Assembly: GCA_903939115.1 (NCBI GenBank)
Contig: CAJAFV010000069.1
Coordinates: 1-64,000 of the forward strand
DNA length: 64,000 nucleotides
From: an uncultured Geobacteraceae bacterium
Lineage (GTDB): Bacteria; Desulfobacterota; Desulfuromonadia; Geobacterales; Pseudopelobacteraceae
Direction: 5' to 3'
Within the stretch, counting starts at the first letter, position 1. Each line of letters starts with the position of its first letter. Position numbers and translations under genes: made by a program. Below the pieces are notes generated by a model that worked only from the letters and a program-made list of their open reading frames with translations, searched no databases and was not told where the DNA came from. Shown here one piece after another: positions 1-8,363 of this stretch.

Positions 1-453
1 GCGGGGAACACCTCCCAGATGACCGATGGCGCCGCGGCGGTGTTGGTCGTTTCCGAGGATTACCTTACAAAGATCGGCAAAAAGGCGTTGGCCCGTTTTG
101 TTGCCTTTGCGGTCAAAGGGGTGCCGCCCGAACTGATGGGAATCGGTCCGGTGGCTGCCATTCCGGCTGCACTGAAACTGGCTGGCTTAACGCTGGACGA
201 CATCGGCCTGATTGAACTGAACGAGGCTTTTGCGGCTCAGTCGCTGGCCTGCGTCAAAGAACTCGGCATTGATCCGGCGCGGGTCAATGTCAACGGCGGG
301 GCCATTGCACTCGGCCATCCGCTCGGATGTACCGGCGCCAAACTGACCGCCAGCATCCTCCAGGAGATGCAGCGCACTGATACCCGCTACGGCATGGTGT
401 CAATGTGCATTGGTGGCGGTATGGGTGCTGCCGGAATTTTTGAGAAGGTTTAG
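1..453 (+). CDS. Acetyl-CoA acetyltransferase (thiolase), C-terminal part, cut by window edge
   Basis: This open frame enters from the left edge without a start codon and ends at a TAG. It encodes the C-terminal half of a thiolase, which condenses two acetyl-CoA or cleaves 3-ketoacyl-CoA. Visible family motifs, in order, are [38 protein letters not shown] (catalytic His) and [13 protein letters not shown] (second catalytic Cys). The nucleophilic Cys of the N-terminal half lies outside the window. The next gene on the same strand is an acyl-CoA dehydrogenase 233 bases downstream, so the context is fatty acid beta-oxidation or butyrate-type metabolism. The thiolase assignment is firm. Whether it prefers acetoacetyl-CoA or longer chains cannot be read from this fragment. 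Confidence 0.95.
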   Translation, partial: AGNTSQMTDGAAAVLVVSEDYLTKIGKKALARFVAFAVKGVPPELMGIGPVAAIPAALKLAGLTLDDIGLIELNEAFAAQSLACVKELGIDPARVNVNGGAIALGHPLGCTGAKLTASILQEMQRTDTRYGMVSMCIGGGMGAAGIFEKV

Positions 454-562
454 GAGTGAACCCAAAAAGCACATCCACCACAGAGTCACAGAGTACACAG
501 AGTGAATTACAGGCCGCTTTTGAATTATTCATCTCGAAGTTAAATAACGAGAAAACAAACTG

Positions 563-568
563 TATAAT
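563..568 (+). promoter_or_regulatory. Possible -10 box upstream of acyl-CoA dehydrogenase
   Basis: A perfect TATAAT lies about 120 bases before the acyl-CoA dehydrogenase start, preceded directly by TG. No good -35 hexamer stands 16 to 18 bases upstream, so this is only a candidate. The rest of the 233-base gap holds no gene. Confidence 0.3.
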
Positions 569-686
569 TAGTTGTAAGAATGTTTTCTCTGTGATCTCGC
601 TTAAAAGCGTCTACTTGGATGTGATTCTGTGGTGAGGTTTATAACGTTTGAATTTAAAATAATAACTACATAAACGAGGTGACACC

Positions 687-2465
687 ATGTCCGCAAAACT
701 GTTCAAAGGCGCTGAATATCTGATTACAGAAGCATCAAAAGACGACATTTTTACTCCTGAGGACTTTACTGACGAACAGCGACAGATCTGTGATACCACC
801 GAGCAGTTCGTCCTGAATGAAGTTATCCCGCACCGTGAAGCGATTGAACATCACGATCTTCCGCTGACAGTCGAGTTGATGAAGAAGTGCGGGGAACTCG
901 GGCTGTTGATGATCGATGCTCCAGAGGAGTACGGCGGGTTGGAACTGGATAAAGCAACCAGCATGCTGGCAGCTGAAAAGTTGGCTCAGGGCGGTTCCTT
1001 CTCGGTAACATACTCGGCCCACACCGGCATCGGCACACTGCCGCTGGTCTATTACGGCACCGCAGAACAGAAAGAAAAATATCTCCACAAGATCATTTCC
1101 GGCGAATGGATTGCTGCCTACTGCCTGACCGAACCAGGCTCCGGGAGCGATGCACTCGGCGCATCTGCAACCGCCATTCTCTCCCCGGACGGCAGGCACT
1201 ATATCCTGAACGGCACCAAACAGTTCATCACCAATGGCGGCATCGCCGATTTTTATACTGTGTTTGCAAAAATCGACAAGCAGCACTTTACCGGCTTCCT
1301 TGTGGAACGAACGACCGAAGGATTGAGCGTCGGACCGGAAGAGAACAAAATGGGTGTCAGGGGATCATCCACCACCCAGATCATTCTGGAGGATGCCAAA
1401 GTGCCGGCTGAAAACCTGCTGGGAGAGATCGGCAAGGGGCACAAAATCGCCTTCAATGTTCTGAATGTCGGGCGATTCAAACTGGGAGCCGGAGTCACCG
1501 GAGCTGCCAAGATTTCAATTACGACCGGGATCAAATATGCCAATGAGCGTAAAGCGTTCGGCGTGACGATCGGCACATTCGGTGCTATTCAGGAAAAGAT
1601 CGCCGACATGAGTGCCGCCACTTTTGCCTCGGAGTCGGTTGTCTATCGCCTGGCCGGCTTAATTGACGATCGTCTTGCCACCGTCCCGAAAGAAACCGCC
1701 AACTATTACGAGGCCTATCAGCAGGGGATCGAGGAATATTCTGTTGAGTGTGCCATAGCCAAGGTTTTCTGCAGTGAGGTACTTGCAGAGGTTGTCGATG
1801 CTGTTGTCCAGATTCATGGCGGCTACGGCTTTATTCAGGAATACGCCGCAGAGGGGTATTACCGTGATGAGCGCATTAACCGGATCTGGGAAGGTACTAA
1901 CGAGATTAACCGCCTACTGATTCCCGGCATTATTCTCCGACGCGCCATGAAAGGTGAAATAGCGCTCCAGAAAGAGGCGATGAAGGCTTTCGAGTCCTTG
2001 ATGTCGCCATCGTTTGAGGAGTTTGATGATTCTGTCCCTTTTGCGGCAGAGAAAGCTCTGGTCGCCAGCTTGAAACAGGCGTTTCTGGTGCTTGCCGGCA
2101 GCGGTGTGCAGAAATTTATGGATAAAATAAAGGATGAGCAAGAGATATTGCTGGCTGTTGCCGATCTGGCAATCAACATCTTTGCCATCGAAAGCGTGGT
2201 ACTGCGCGCCGAGAAGATTGTGCCGAAACTGAGCGAAAGTAAAAAGGCTTCCGTCAGCGCCGCGGTGAAGATATTTACCTTCAATGGCACAGAAAAAGCG
2301 GCATCTGCCGCGCGCAGGGCCGCCTACTACATCGAAGAGGGTGATACGCTGACCATGCTGCTGGCCGGCATCCGCAGGTTTACCAAATACGATGCGACCG
2401 GACTGCTTAAGGCGAAACGCCAACTGGCTGCAACATCGCTCGAAGCAGACAAATATTTTTATTAA
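687..2465 (+). CDS. Acyl-CoA dehydrogenase, long form
   Basis: FAD-dependent acyl-CoA dehydrogenase of 592 residues that introduces the trans-2 double bond in the first step of beta-oxidation. The family signatures YCLTEPGSGSDA and the C-terminal QIHGGYGFIQEY...IWEGTNEI block are present. By alignment with medium-chain acyl-CoA dehydrogenase, Glu402 in WEGT is the catalytic base. The usual dehydrogenase core is about 380-400 residues; here about 170 extra C-terminal residues follow, as in the long bacterial forms. GAGGTG precedes the ATG at good spacing. It follows the thiolase and is followed after 15 bases by a metallo-hydrolase gene, which suggests co-transcription. Chain-length preference is not readable. 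Confidence 0.96.
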   Translation: MSAKLFKGAEYLITEASKDDIFTPEDFTDEQRQICDTTEQFVLNEVIPHREAIEHHDLPLTVELMKKCGELGLLMIDAPEEYGGLELDKATSMLAAEKLAQGGSFSVTYSAHTGIGTLPLVYYGTAEQKEKYLHKIISGEWIAAYCLTEPGSGSDALGASATAILSPDGRHYILNGTKQFITNGGIADFYTVFAKIDKQHFTGFLVERTTEGLSVGPEENKMGVRGSSTTQIILEDAKVPAENLLGEIGKGHKIAFNVLNVGRFKLGAGVTGAAKISITTGIKYANERKAFGVTIGTFGAIQEKIADMSAATFASESVVYRLAGLIDDRLATVPKETANYYEAYQQGIEEYSVECAIAKVFCSEVLAEVVDAVVQIHGGYGFIQEYAAEGYYRDERINRIWEGTNEINRLLIPGIILRRAMKGEIALQKEAMKAFESLMSPSFEEFDDSVPFAAEKALVASLKQAFLVLAGSGVQKFMDKIKDEQEILLAVADLAINIFAIESVVLRAEKIVPKLSESKKASVSAAVKIFTFNGTEKAASAARRAAYYIEEGDTLTMLLAGIRRFTKYDATGLLKAKRQLAATSLEADKYFY

Positions 2466-2480
2466 ACGTACCGGAGCACT

Positions 2481-3416
2481 ATGCACCAGCACACTGTACA
2501 AACACCCTATATTGTCGGAGAGGTTCATTTCTACAGCGCCGAACTTGACGATGGTCTGGTGTTGTTCGATACCGGGCCACCGACACCTGAAGGAGAGGCC
2601 TGCCTGATTGACGAGGTCGATCTCAAACGCTTGAAATACGTATGTATTACCCATTGCCATGTGGATCATTACGGTCTTACCAATTTTATCCTTCAGCATA
2701 GTGATGCCGAGGTATTCATCCCGCACCGGGACGCCATCAAATTTCAACGGCACTCGGAGCGTATGGACCAGATGGGTGAAATACTGAAAGGATACGGGTT
2801 TGGCGAAGATTTTAGCGTGCAGTTGCGCGAATCATTTGAGCGGAACAAGATATTCCCTGCACACCCGGAGCGTTTTCGCATCGTTGAGGAAGCTGATGAA
2901 CTGAGCGCTCTGGGGGTAACGTATCTCCCCTGCCCGGGGCACTCCCAGAGTGACATGGTCTATCTGCTTGGCGATTTTGCGGTAACCGGCGATATTCTGC
3001 TCAGAAATATCTTCCAGGCGCCCCTTCTTGACATTAATCTTGATACTTTTAGCGGGCGTTTCAGAAACTATGATGCCTACTGCAGCTCGCTCTTTAACCT
3101 GGTTAAGCTGCGCGGACGCCGGATCATGCCGGGCCACCGTACGCATGTGGAAAATGTTGACAAAGCTCTGACATTATACGTTAGAACTTTGTTGGAGCGT
3201 GTTGTGCAGGTACTTCCCTTCAGAGGAGAGCCCATAGACAGAATCATCAAAAAGCTCTTCAAAGGGAGACTGGTCGAGCCTTTTTCCGTCTATCTGAAAG
3301 TGTCGGAAATTGTGTTCATGCTCGACTTTCTGGAGAAGCCGACGCTGCTCAAAGCCTCACTGGAACAGATCGGACTGTTTGACGGAGTCAGCGAATTGTA
3401 TGCAGCAGTGACGTAA
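2481..3416 (+). CDS. MBL-fold metallo-hydrolase
   Basis: Metallo-beta-lactamase-fold hydrolase of 311 residues. The zinc-binding motif HxHxDH is intact (His58, His60, Asp62, His63), with His154 in CPGHSQSD, Asp171 in TGDILL and a further His in PGHRTH, so a two-metal centre is likely. The roughly 90 residues after the core look like the C-terminal helical extension seen in glyoxalase-II/LACTB2-like members. It starts 15 bases after the acyl-CoA dehydrogenase stop and is probably in the same transcript. A thioesterase role on acyl-CoA intermediates would fit the neighbours, but that is inference; the fold alone does not give the substrate. Confidence 0.88.
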   Translation: MHQHTVQTPYIVGEVHFYSAELDDGLVLFDTGPPTPEGEACLIDEVDLKRLKYVCITHCHVDHYGLTNFILQHSDAEVFIPHRDAIKFQRHSERMDQMGEILKGYGFGEDFSVQLRESFERNKIFPAHPERFRIVEEADELSALGVTYLPCPGHSQSDMVYLLGDFAVTGDILLRNIFQAPLLDINLDTFSGRFRNYDAYCSSLFNLVKLRGRRIMPGHRTHVENVDKALTLYVRTLLERVVQVLPFRGEPIDRIIKKLFKGRLVEPFSVYLKVSEIVFMLDFLEKPTLLKASLEQIGLFDGVSELYAAVT

Positions 3417-3495
3417 CCACCCTGCCCTGCAGCCCGCTATGGTGTTTGATGCAATTCATCAGAGTTTTACAGTCGGTCGCGAGAGCGACTGAACT

Positions 3496-3618
3496 TTACC
3501 AATTCCAGATCAAAGTCCCATCTTCGTTGGCTCGTCTTCGGTTCCTCAGCATACTGTTTGTATGCCTTCGTCGCCCCAGTCCTCGCCGCCTTGATGGCAT
3601 CTTTGATTTGAAATTGGA
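3496..3618. repeat. Long imperfect inverted repeat (possible mobile hairpin or dispersed intergenic repeat)
   Basis: Two arms of about 55-60 bases are arranged as an imperfect inverted repeat around position 3557. The innermost stem is GCATAC-TGTTT-GTATGC (3549-3565). The outermost segments are also complementary: CCAATTCCAGATCAAAG at 3499-3515 against CTTTGATTTGAAATTGG at 3601-3617. The middle of the arms pairs only in patches. An open frame runs through it in phase with the next gene, but that is an accident of low stop density. No second copy was seen in this window. Confidence 0.6.
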
Positions 3619-3640
3619 ACTACACATTGGAGGAGTTATT

Positions 3641-4195
3641 ATGAAAAATATTTTTATGGCACTTTTTCTAACGGCCCTGTTTGCCATGCCATCATCCGCA
3701 GCAGAAGTCGCCGGAGTGAAGCTGGATCAAACCGTGACGGTAAATAGCCAGCAGCTGAAATTGAATGGTTCAGGAATCAGGAAGAAATTTTTTGTCAAGG
3801 TGTACATCGGTTCGCTCTACTCTGTCAGGCAGCTTTCCAGCTCAGCGGCAGCGCTGAGCGACGGCGGAGATAAACTGATCAGAATGAATTTCCTGCACTC
3901 AAAAGTTGAAAAAGAAAAGATCATAGAAGCCTTCAGCGAGGGCTTTGCCAACAATTCTCCCGAAATGGTCGGCGCACCTGAGTTGAAAAAGTTTCTTGCT
4001 CTGTTTACCGCTGATTTTATTAAAGGTGACGTCGTTGATTTGGCTCTTTCTGCTGATGGCAGTGTAACGGCCACACAAAACGGCAAATCATTGGGAACGG
4101 TCTCCTCCACTAAACTGGCAAAAGCTGTTCTCGCCATCTATCTTGGCGATAAGCCGGCCGACGATTCACTCAAAAAAGGAATGCTCGGTAATTAA
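3641..4195 (+). CDS. Exported chalcone isomerase-like protein
   Basis: Predicted protein of 184 residues with a cleavable signal peptide (hydrophobic MALFLTALFAMPSSA, cleavage near Ala-Ala-Glu). The mature part, with VAGVKLDQTVTVNSQQL, RKKFFVKVYIGSLY and the late DFIKGDVV segment, matches the bacterial chalcone-isomerase-like family. Those proteins share the fold of plant chalcone isomerase and of fatty-acid-binding proteins, but usually lack flavonoid chemistry. GGAGGAGTT just before the ATG at 3641 decides this start; a longer in-frame reading begins at 3446 but runs through the inverted repeat and has no ribosome site. It sits among acyl-CoA genes, so fatty acid binding in the periplasm is a reasonable guess. 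Confidence 0.82.
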   Translation: MKNIFMALFLTALFAMPSSAAEVAGVKLDQTVTVNSQQLKLNGSGIRKKFFVKVYIGSLYSVRQLSSSAAALSDGGDKLIRMNFLHSKVEKEKIIEAFSEGFANNSPEMVGAPELKKFLALFTADFIKGDVVDLALSADGSVTATQNGKSLGTVSSTKLAKAVLAIYLGDKPADDSLKKGMLGN

Positions 4196-4317
4196 GACCT
4201 ACGCAACCGCTCACGCCACGATAGTCTGCTTTAACAGCATAAAGAACAAAACCGTAGCGGTTCCGGAAATAATCAAGAAGATGGCATAACGGGAAATTGG
4301 CATAAGGAGCAGACTCT

Positions 4318-5094
4318 ATGAGTAGTACTGATCATATCCAGAGCAAACTGAGCGACGGCATTTTAACACTGCGCATCAACCGCCCCGACAAGAAAAACGC
4401 CCTAAGTCTGGCCATGTATCAGACACTGGCTGATGGTCTCAGAGAAGCGGACTGTGATGACTCGGTTCGGGTTATTTTGATCAGTGGAGGAGCGGACTGT
4501 TTCACCAGCGGCAATGACCTGGGCGATTTTCTCAGCGTTCCGCCAACCGGTCCGGATAGCCCGGTAATGCAGTTTCTGATTGCCATCAGCGAAACCCGAA
4601 AACCGATTGTCGCCGCAGTGAACGGCCTGGCGGTGGGAGTGGGGGTCACCATGCTGCTGCATTGCGACCTCGTGTACGCCGGGAACAGCGCCACCTTCCA
4701 GATGCCTTTTGTTAATCTCGGGCTTTGCCCGGAAGCCGGTTCGACCCTGCTTCTGCCTCGTATCATGGGGCATCAGCGGGCTGCCGAACTGCTACTGCTC
4801 GGTGAAGCTTTTGGCGCCGACAAGGCGCAAAACCTCGGTATAGTTACCGCGGTCTGCCCGGATGACGCTGTCCTCGCAACTGCAGAGAAGCGAGCTGGGC
4901 AGATGGCGCTCCAGCCGGCAGCTGCTGTGCGTCTTACCAAAGCTCTGCTCAAGCGTGACTATGCGATCCCGCTGCGGGAAACAATCGTCGAAGAGGGGGC
5001 ACAATTCATGGCTCGACTTAAATCACCGGAGGCGACCGAAGCGTTGCAGGCGTTTATGCAGCGGAGAAAACCGGATTTTTCGCGGTTTACCTGA
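4318..5094 (+). CDS. Enoyl-CoA hydratase/isomerase family protein, probably delta3-delta2-enoyl-CoA isomerase type
   Basis: Crotonase-fold protein of 258 residues. The oxyanion-hole regions FTSGNDLGDF and AVNGLAVGVGVT are present. At the two positions where enoyl-CoA hydratase has catalytic Glu residues, this protein has Phe131 at the first (ATFQMPFVNLG). It has Glu139 in LCPEAGST, the arrangement seen in ECI2/PECI-type delta3,delta2-enoyl-CoA isomerases, not in hydratases. It would therefore move double bonds during oxidation of unsaturated fatty acids. AAGGAG precedes the ATG. The Fe-S protein gene follows after 11 bases, likely the same operon. Family is certain; the isomerase subtype rests on these two residues. 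Confidence 0.85.
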   Translation: MSSTDHIQSKLSDGILTLRINRPDKKNALSLAMYQTLADGLREADCDDSVRVILISGGADCFTSGNDLGDFLSVPPTGPDSPVMQFLIAISETRKPIVAAVNGLAVGVGVTMLLHCDLVYAGNSATFQMPFVNLGLCPEAGSTLLLPRIMGHQRAAELLLLGEAFGADKAQNLGIVTAVCPDDAVLATAEKRAGQMALQPAAAVRLTKALLKRDYAIPLRETIVEEGAQFMARLKSPEATEALQAFMQRRKPDFSRFT

Positions 5095-5105
5095 AGGAGA
5101 AACCA

Positions 5106-6314
5106 GTGGGACACCATCTTGGCTCTAAAAGCAGCATCGTGCCGCTCATTGATCGACTCAACAAATACCCGATCGGCCTTGTCGACAGTAACAAACTGCG
5201 TGAGATACTATCGCTCCTCTTTGATGAGCGTGAAGCCTTCGTCGCCTCCCGCTTTCCGCTGGAAGAGGCGACGCTTCCGGAACTGGTGCGGTTGACAAAA
5301 ATTCCGGCGGCAGACCTGCTGCCGTTGCTGGACAAGATGGCTGACAAAGGGCTTGTTATGGATATGCCCTACGGGGATGAGGTGTATTACCTGCTTCTGC
5401 CCGGCCTGATCGGTTTTTTCGAGTTCACCTTCATGAAGAACCGGACGGATCTACCATTGGAGCGGTTGGCCCAGCTGATGCGCGAATATCTGGAAGAGAG
5501 TCAGGCCGGAGAATTTTTCGGCAGCAGCACACCGTTGACTCGCACCCTCACCTATGAAGAGCATATCCCGGTTACTTCCGAGATCACAACGTATGACAAA
5601 GCACGGGAGATAATCCGCGACGCCGGCTTTGGTGCGGTTGGTCTCTGCTACTGTCGCCATAAGAAGGAGCATCTCAATGAAACGTGCGACAAAGGGGCGC
5701 CGGTGGAAGGAATCTGTATCTCACTCGGGAGCGCCGCCCGTTTTATGGCGCGGCGAGGTTTTGCCGTAGAGAAGAGTGTCGACGAACTGCTGGCCGTTCT
5801 TGATGTCGCAAGAGGGTTTAATCTGACCCACATTACCGACAATATACGTCACAAGCCATCATTTATCTGTAACTGTTGTCGCTGCTGCTGCGAGCTGTTG
5901 GCGGGTGTGCAGATGGGGTACCACAACGGTATTGCCAAAACCGGTTTCACCGCTGTGATCGACGCGGAGCGCTGCAACGGCTGCGGCGTCTGCTTCCGCG
6001 CCTGTAACGTCAAGGCCATCGCACTGCCGGAAGGGGTGACGTTCGCAAAGAGCAGTGACCGCCACGCTCTGGTTGCAGACGCGCTCTGCCTCGGTTGCGG
6101 TGCCTGCATAAGTGCCTGTAAACAGGGCGCTCTCACGATGGTTCCCGCTGCCGAGAGAGTAGTGCCACCGCTGAAACGGAAGGAACTGTACGTCCGAATC
6201 CTTAAGGAAAAAAAACGCCTGACTCCGTTTGTTATCAGCGGCATCAAGAAAAGTCTGCATGGTCTTTTCACTCGGAAGACATCTCAAAAAAATATACCGA
6301 TTATCAAGGAGTAA
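5106..6314 (+). CDS. Winged-helix plus 2x[4Fe-4S] ferredoxin-domain protein
   Basis: Protein of 402 residues starting at GTG with AAGGAGA upstream. The first ~100 residues look like a winged-helix module (LVRLTKIPAADLLPLLDKMADKGLV). A middle part holds clustered cysteines (CYCRHKKEHLNETC, later CNCCRCCCEL). Residues about 280-345 form a bacterial two-cluster ferredoxin, with CNGCGVCFRAC and CLGCGACISAC each carrying CxxCxxCxxxC. A polybasic tail ends the protein. It is probably an electron carrier or redox-sensing protein working with the neighbouring acyl-CoA enzymes; the combination with a DNA-binding-like domain leaves a regulatory role open. I do not know a characterised homologue. Confidence 0.8.
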   Translation: MGHHLGSKSSIVPLIDRLNKYPIGLVDSNKLREILSLLFDEREAFVASRFPLEEATLPELVRLTKIPAADLLPLLDKMADKGLVMDMPYGDEVYYLLLPGLIGFFEFTFMKNRTDLPLERLAQLMREYLEESQAGEFFGSSTPLTRTLTYEEHIPVTSEITTYDKAREIIRDAGFGAVGLCYCRHKKEHLNETCDKGAPVEGICISLGSAARFMARRGFAVEKSVDELLAVLDVARGFNLTHITDNIRHKPSFICNCCRCCCELLAGVQMGYHNGIAKTGFTAVIDAERCNGCGVCFRACNVKAIALPEGVTFAKSSDRHALVADALCLGCGACISACKQGALTMVPAAERVVPPLKRKELYVRILKEKKRLTPFVISGIKKSLHGLFTRKTSQKNIPIIKE

Positions 6315-6407
6315 GCCGATGTTCCTGCTCAACCCAAAACAGCTGTCCACAGCTTGAGCGGTGTGTATAAGATGGTGGAATAACAGCAGGCCTTATACAG
6401 AATATTC

Positions 6408-6436
6408 TTGACTGAATCAGAGCCCGCCACTATTCT
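6408..6436 (+). promoter_or_regulatory. Sigma70-type promoter for the PATAN-HDOD gene
   Basis: TTGACT at 6408-6413, a 17-base spacer and TATTCT at 6431-6436, placed 28 bases before the ATG at 6464. Spacing is ideal and both boxes match consensus at most positions. Confidence 0.55.
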
Positions 6437-6463
6437 GCCTTCTTCAAAATCAGAGGATTCAAC

Positions 6464-7750
6464 ATGCGAAAATTCAACGGTAATCTCAGCCTTATGCCAC
6501 TTGCCGACCTGATCCAGTTACTTGATCACAGCAAACGCTCCGGCACCCTCATACTTAATTATCATAACCAGCAGAAAAAATTCTATTTCCAGGACGGGAA
6601 AATTATTTTTATCTGGTCAAACTGCGAGAGAGAACATTTCGGCTATTTCCTCAAAGACCAGGCCAACATCAGCCAGGATGTACTTGACAAGGCTTTTACC
6701 GACTCGGAGTCACTCGGACTGCCGTTTATCGGCTACCTCCTGTCGGAAAAGGTTTTTTTAAGGGAGCAGTTGGAGGATATACTCCGAAAAGCCGCTGAAG
6801 TAGTTCTGGCTAATGCGTTCAAGTGGGATACCGGCATATTTGAGTTTATCGACGACCTCCCGCGTTTCGTAATGAATAGCCCTATCAGACTCGACTCGAT
6901 CCATGTCCTGCTGGAATCGGAGCGGCACTTCGACGAAGACAGTCCGGATAATCAGGTTAATTCCGGGAAGGTGTTAGACGAGATTCGTGATCAGATAAAA
7001 GAGGGGCATTTCGAGCTGCCGCCAATTCCCGACGTTATGATGCAACTTGCAGAAAAAATTAATGACCCCGCCATCTCAATTGATGAAATTGTCGAATGTA
7101 TAACAGACCAGATTCTTGTCTCAAAAATTCTCAGAATCTGCAACTCACCCTACTATGGGCATCGCGGCGCTTTTTTCAGCCTGAAGGCAGCGGTTGTATT
7201 CATCGGACTTAAATCGCTCATGAGTATTGTCACCGTTCATGCGATGAGTAATTTCAGTCCGCGCAACGCCAAAGAGATCAAGAATGTTCTTCAGCATTGT
7301 CTTGTCTGCGGCATGATAGCTCGCCAGATTACCAAAGCCATGGGTGGCAACTATGAATTAGCTTTTATCTGTGGCCTTCTGCATGACATCGGCAAAACAA
7401 TACTGATAGACATGCTGAGTGATTACATGCTGCTGCCGGAGGAGAGGGAACGCCTGATCGAAGAGAACCACTCCGAGGTCGGGTACCTGCTGGCAGAAAA
7501 GTGGAACTTCGGCAGCGACATAATGGATGTCATCCGCTATCATCACTCACCGGATAAAGCCAAAGAAAACGTCAACCTTGCTGAGGTAATCAATCTCTCA
7601 AATGCCATGGCCGACCTTAACAGCCAACCGGAAGAGATCACAGATATGACGTTTACCAGCTTGGAACTAAGCCAGATCAGCATTAATGACCTGCTGGAAC
7701 AGGTGGACAGGCTTGACGAAGAAGCTGGTGCTATTGTGGGTATAGCCTGA
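6464..7750 (+). CDS. PATAN (DUF4388) - HDOD signalling protein
   Basis: Protein of 428 residues with two regulatory domains. Residues 1 to about 135 (NGNLSLMPLADLIQLLDHSKRSG, FYFQDGKIIF) form a DUF4388/PATAN domain, common in Geobacter and myxobacterial signalling proteins. Residues about 170-370 form an HDOD domain (ELPPIPDVMMQLAEKINDP, LKAAVVFIGLKSL). An HD pair survives at His307-Asp308 in LLHDIGK, but HDOD proteins as a class generally lack phosphohydrolase activity. The protein is soluble. It stands alone between the metabolic cluster and a MerR gene, with its own promoter. A role in cell-cycle, motility or second-messenger signalling is typical of the family; the partner is unknown. Confidence 0.9.
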   Translation: MRKFNGNLSLMPLADLIQLLDHSKRSGTLILNYHNQQKKFYFQDGKIIFIWSNCEREHFGYFLKDQANISQDVLDKAFTDSESLGLPFIGYLLSEKVFLREQLEDILRKAAEVVLANAFKWDTGIFEFIDDLPRFVMNSPIRLDSIHVLLESERHFDEDSPDNQVNSGKVLDEIRDQIKEGHFELPPIPDVMMQLAEKINDPAISIDEIVECITDQILVSKILRICNSPYYGHRGAFFSLKAAVVFIGLKSLMSIVTVHAMSNFSPRNAKEIKNVLQHCLVCGMIARQITKAMGGNYELAFICGLLHDIGKTILIDMLSDYMLLPEERERLIEENHSEVGYLLAEKWNFGSDIMDVIRYHHSPDKAKENVNLAEVINLSNAMADLNSQPEEITDMTFTSLELSQISINDLLEQVDRLDEEAGAIVGIA

Positions 7751-7781
7751 GGGGGGAGGCGAGGTGTTTTCGTTGGTGAAA

Positions 7782-8180
7782 TTATTTGATCAGGTTATAT
7801 TGATCAATAATCCGTTGCCGATAGGCGGTAATATCTTTTTCAAGTGATTGAAGAGTTGAAATTTTCTGTTTGATGCTTTTGAGGTGAGTGTCAAGCAGTT
7901 CGGTCAAACGCGGCATGATTTTTTCCGGTACCTTTTGCTCCTTGTCAAAGAGGATTGCAAGCTCCTTCATTTCCTCCAAAGAAAGTCCCAATTCCTTAAC
8001 CTTCAGGACAAATTTAAACCGCTTTACATCTGTTTTTTCATAATATCTGACACGCCCGTCAGTTCGTTTTGGCGGATCTACCAAGCCGAGTTTTTCATAC
8101 AGCCGGATCGTTCTCGTCGTGATGCCCAGCATCTCAGCCAGGTCGCTTATCTGCATATGATCTTCGTTACTTAACCTCAT
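7782..8180 (-). CDS. MerR-family transcriptional regulator
   Basis: DNA-binding protein of 132 residues. The N-terminal MerR helix-turn-helix is clear (ISDLAEMLGITTRTIRLYEKLGL, then RVRYYEKTDVKRFKFV), followed by a coiled-coil dimerisation helix to the C-terminus. There are no cysteines, so it is not a metal- or redox-sensing MerR of the classic kind, and no effector domain is attached. GAGGTG just before the ATG at 8180 supports this start over an internal ATG nine codons later. It is divergent from the lipid operon starting at 8364, which is its most likely target besides itself. Confidence 0.93.
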   Translation of the reverse strand: MRLSNEDHMQISDLAEMLGITTRTIRLYEKLGLVDPPKRTDGRVRYYEKTDVKRFKFVLKVKELGLSLEEMKELAILFDKEQKVPEKIMPRLTELLDTHLKSIKQKISTLQSLEKDITAYRQRIIDQYNLIK

Positions 8181-8205
8181 ACTTCACCTCTGCGTCAATT
8201 ACAGG

Positions 8206-8235
8206 TATATAGAACCAAGCATGATTTATTGTCAA
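8206..8235 (-). promoter_or_regulatory. Promoter of the MerR gene
   Basis: On the minus strand TTGACA (8235-8230), an 18-base spacer and TATATA (8211-8206) stand about 26 bases before the MerR start. This is one of the best consensus promoters in the window. Confidence 0.7.
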
Positions 8236-8294
8236 GGTATTTCAAATTGTTGTTCCCGTCATCCATAAAAAATGATAGCGATGCCATAAGCAAA

Positions 8295-8323
8295 TTGCAC
8301 TCAGCCGTGACATCGTCTAAACT
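8295..8323 (+). promoter_or_regulatory. Possible promoter of the lipid operon
   Basis: TTGCAC (8295-8300), a 17-base spacer and TAAACT (8318-8323), 40 bases before the acyltransferase start. It matches consensus only moderately. It lies in the divergent gap shared with the MerR gene. No clear MerR-type dyad was seen in the spacer. Confidence 0.35.
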
Positions 8324-8363
8324 CCCGAACACGAGGAAATGAACACAAATTACAGGGGTACGT

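Noticed and set aside
1914..2753. 279-residue open frame on the minus strand
   Set aside because: It is antisense to the acyl-CoA dehydrogenase and the MBL hydrolase, both with intact family motifs, and its own translation shows no domain.
3446..3640. N-terminal extension of the chalcone-isomerase-like protein
   Set aside because: The extension is translated from the inverted repeat, has no ribosome site, and would hide a good signal peptide starting at 3641.
6341..6354. Palindrome AGCTGT-CC-ACAGCT as terminator after the Fe-S protein gene
   Set aside because: The loop would be two bases and no T-run follows, so it cannot act as an intrinsic terminator.
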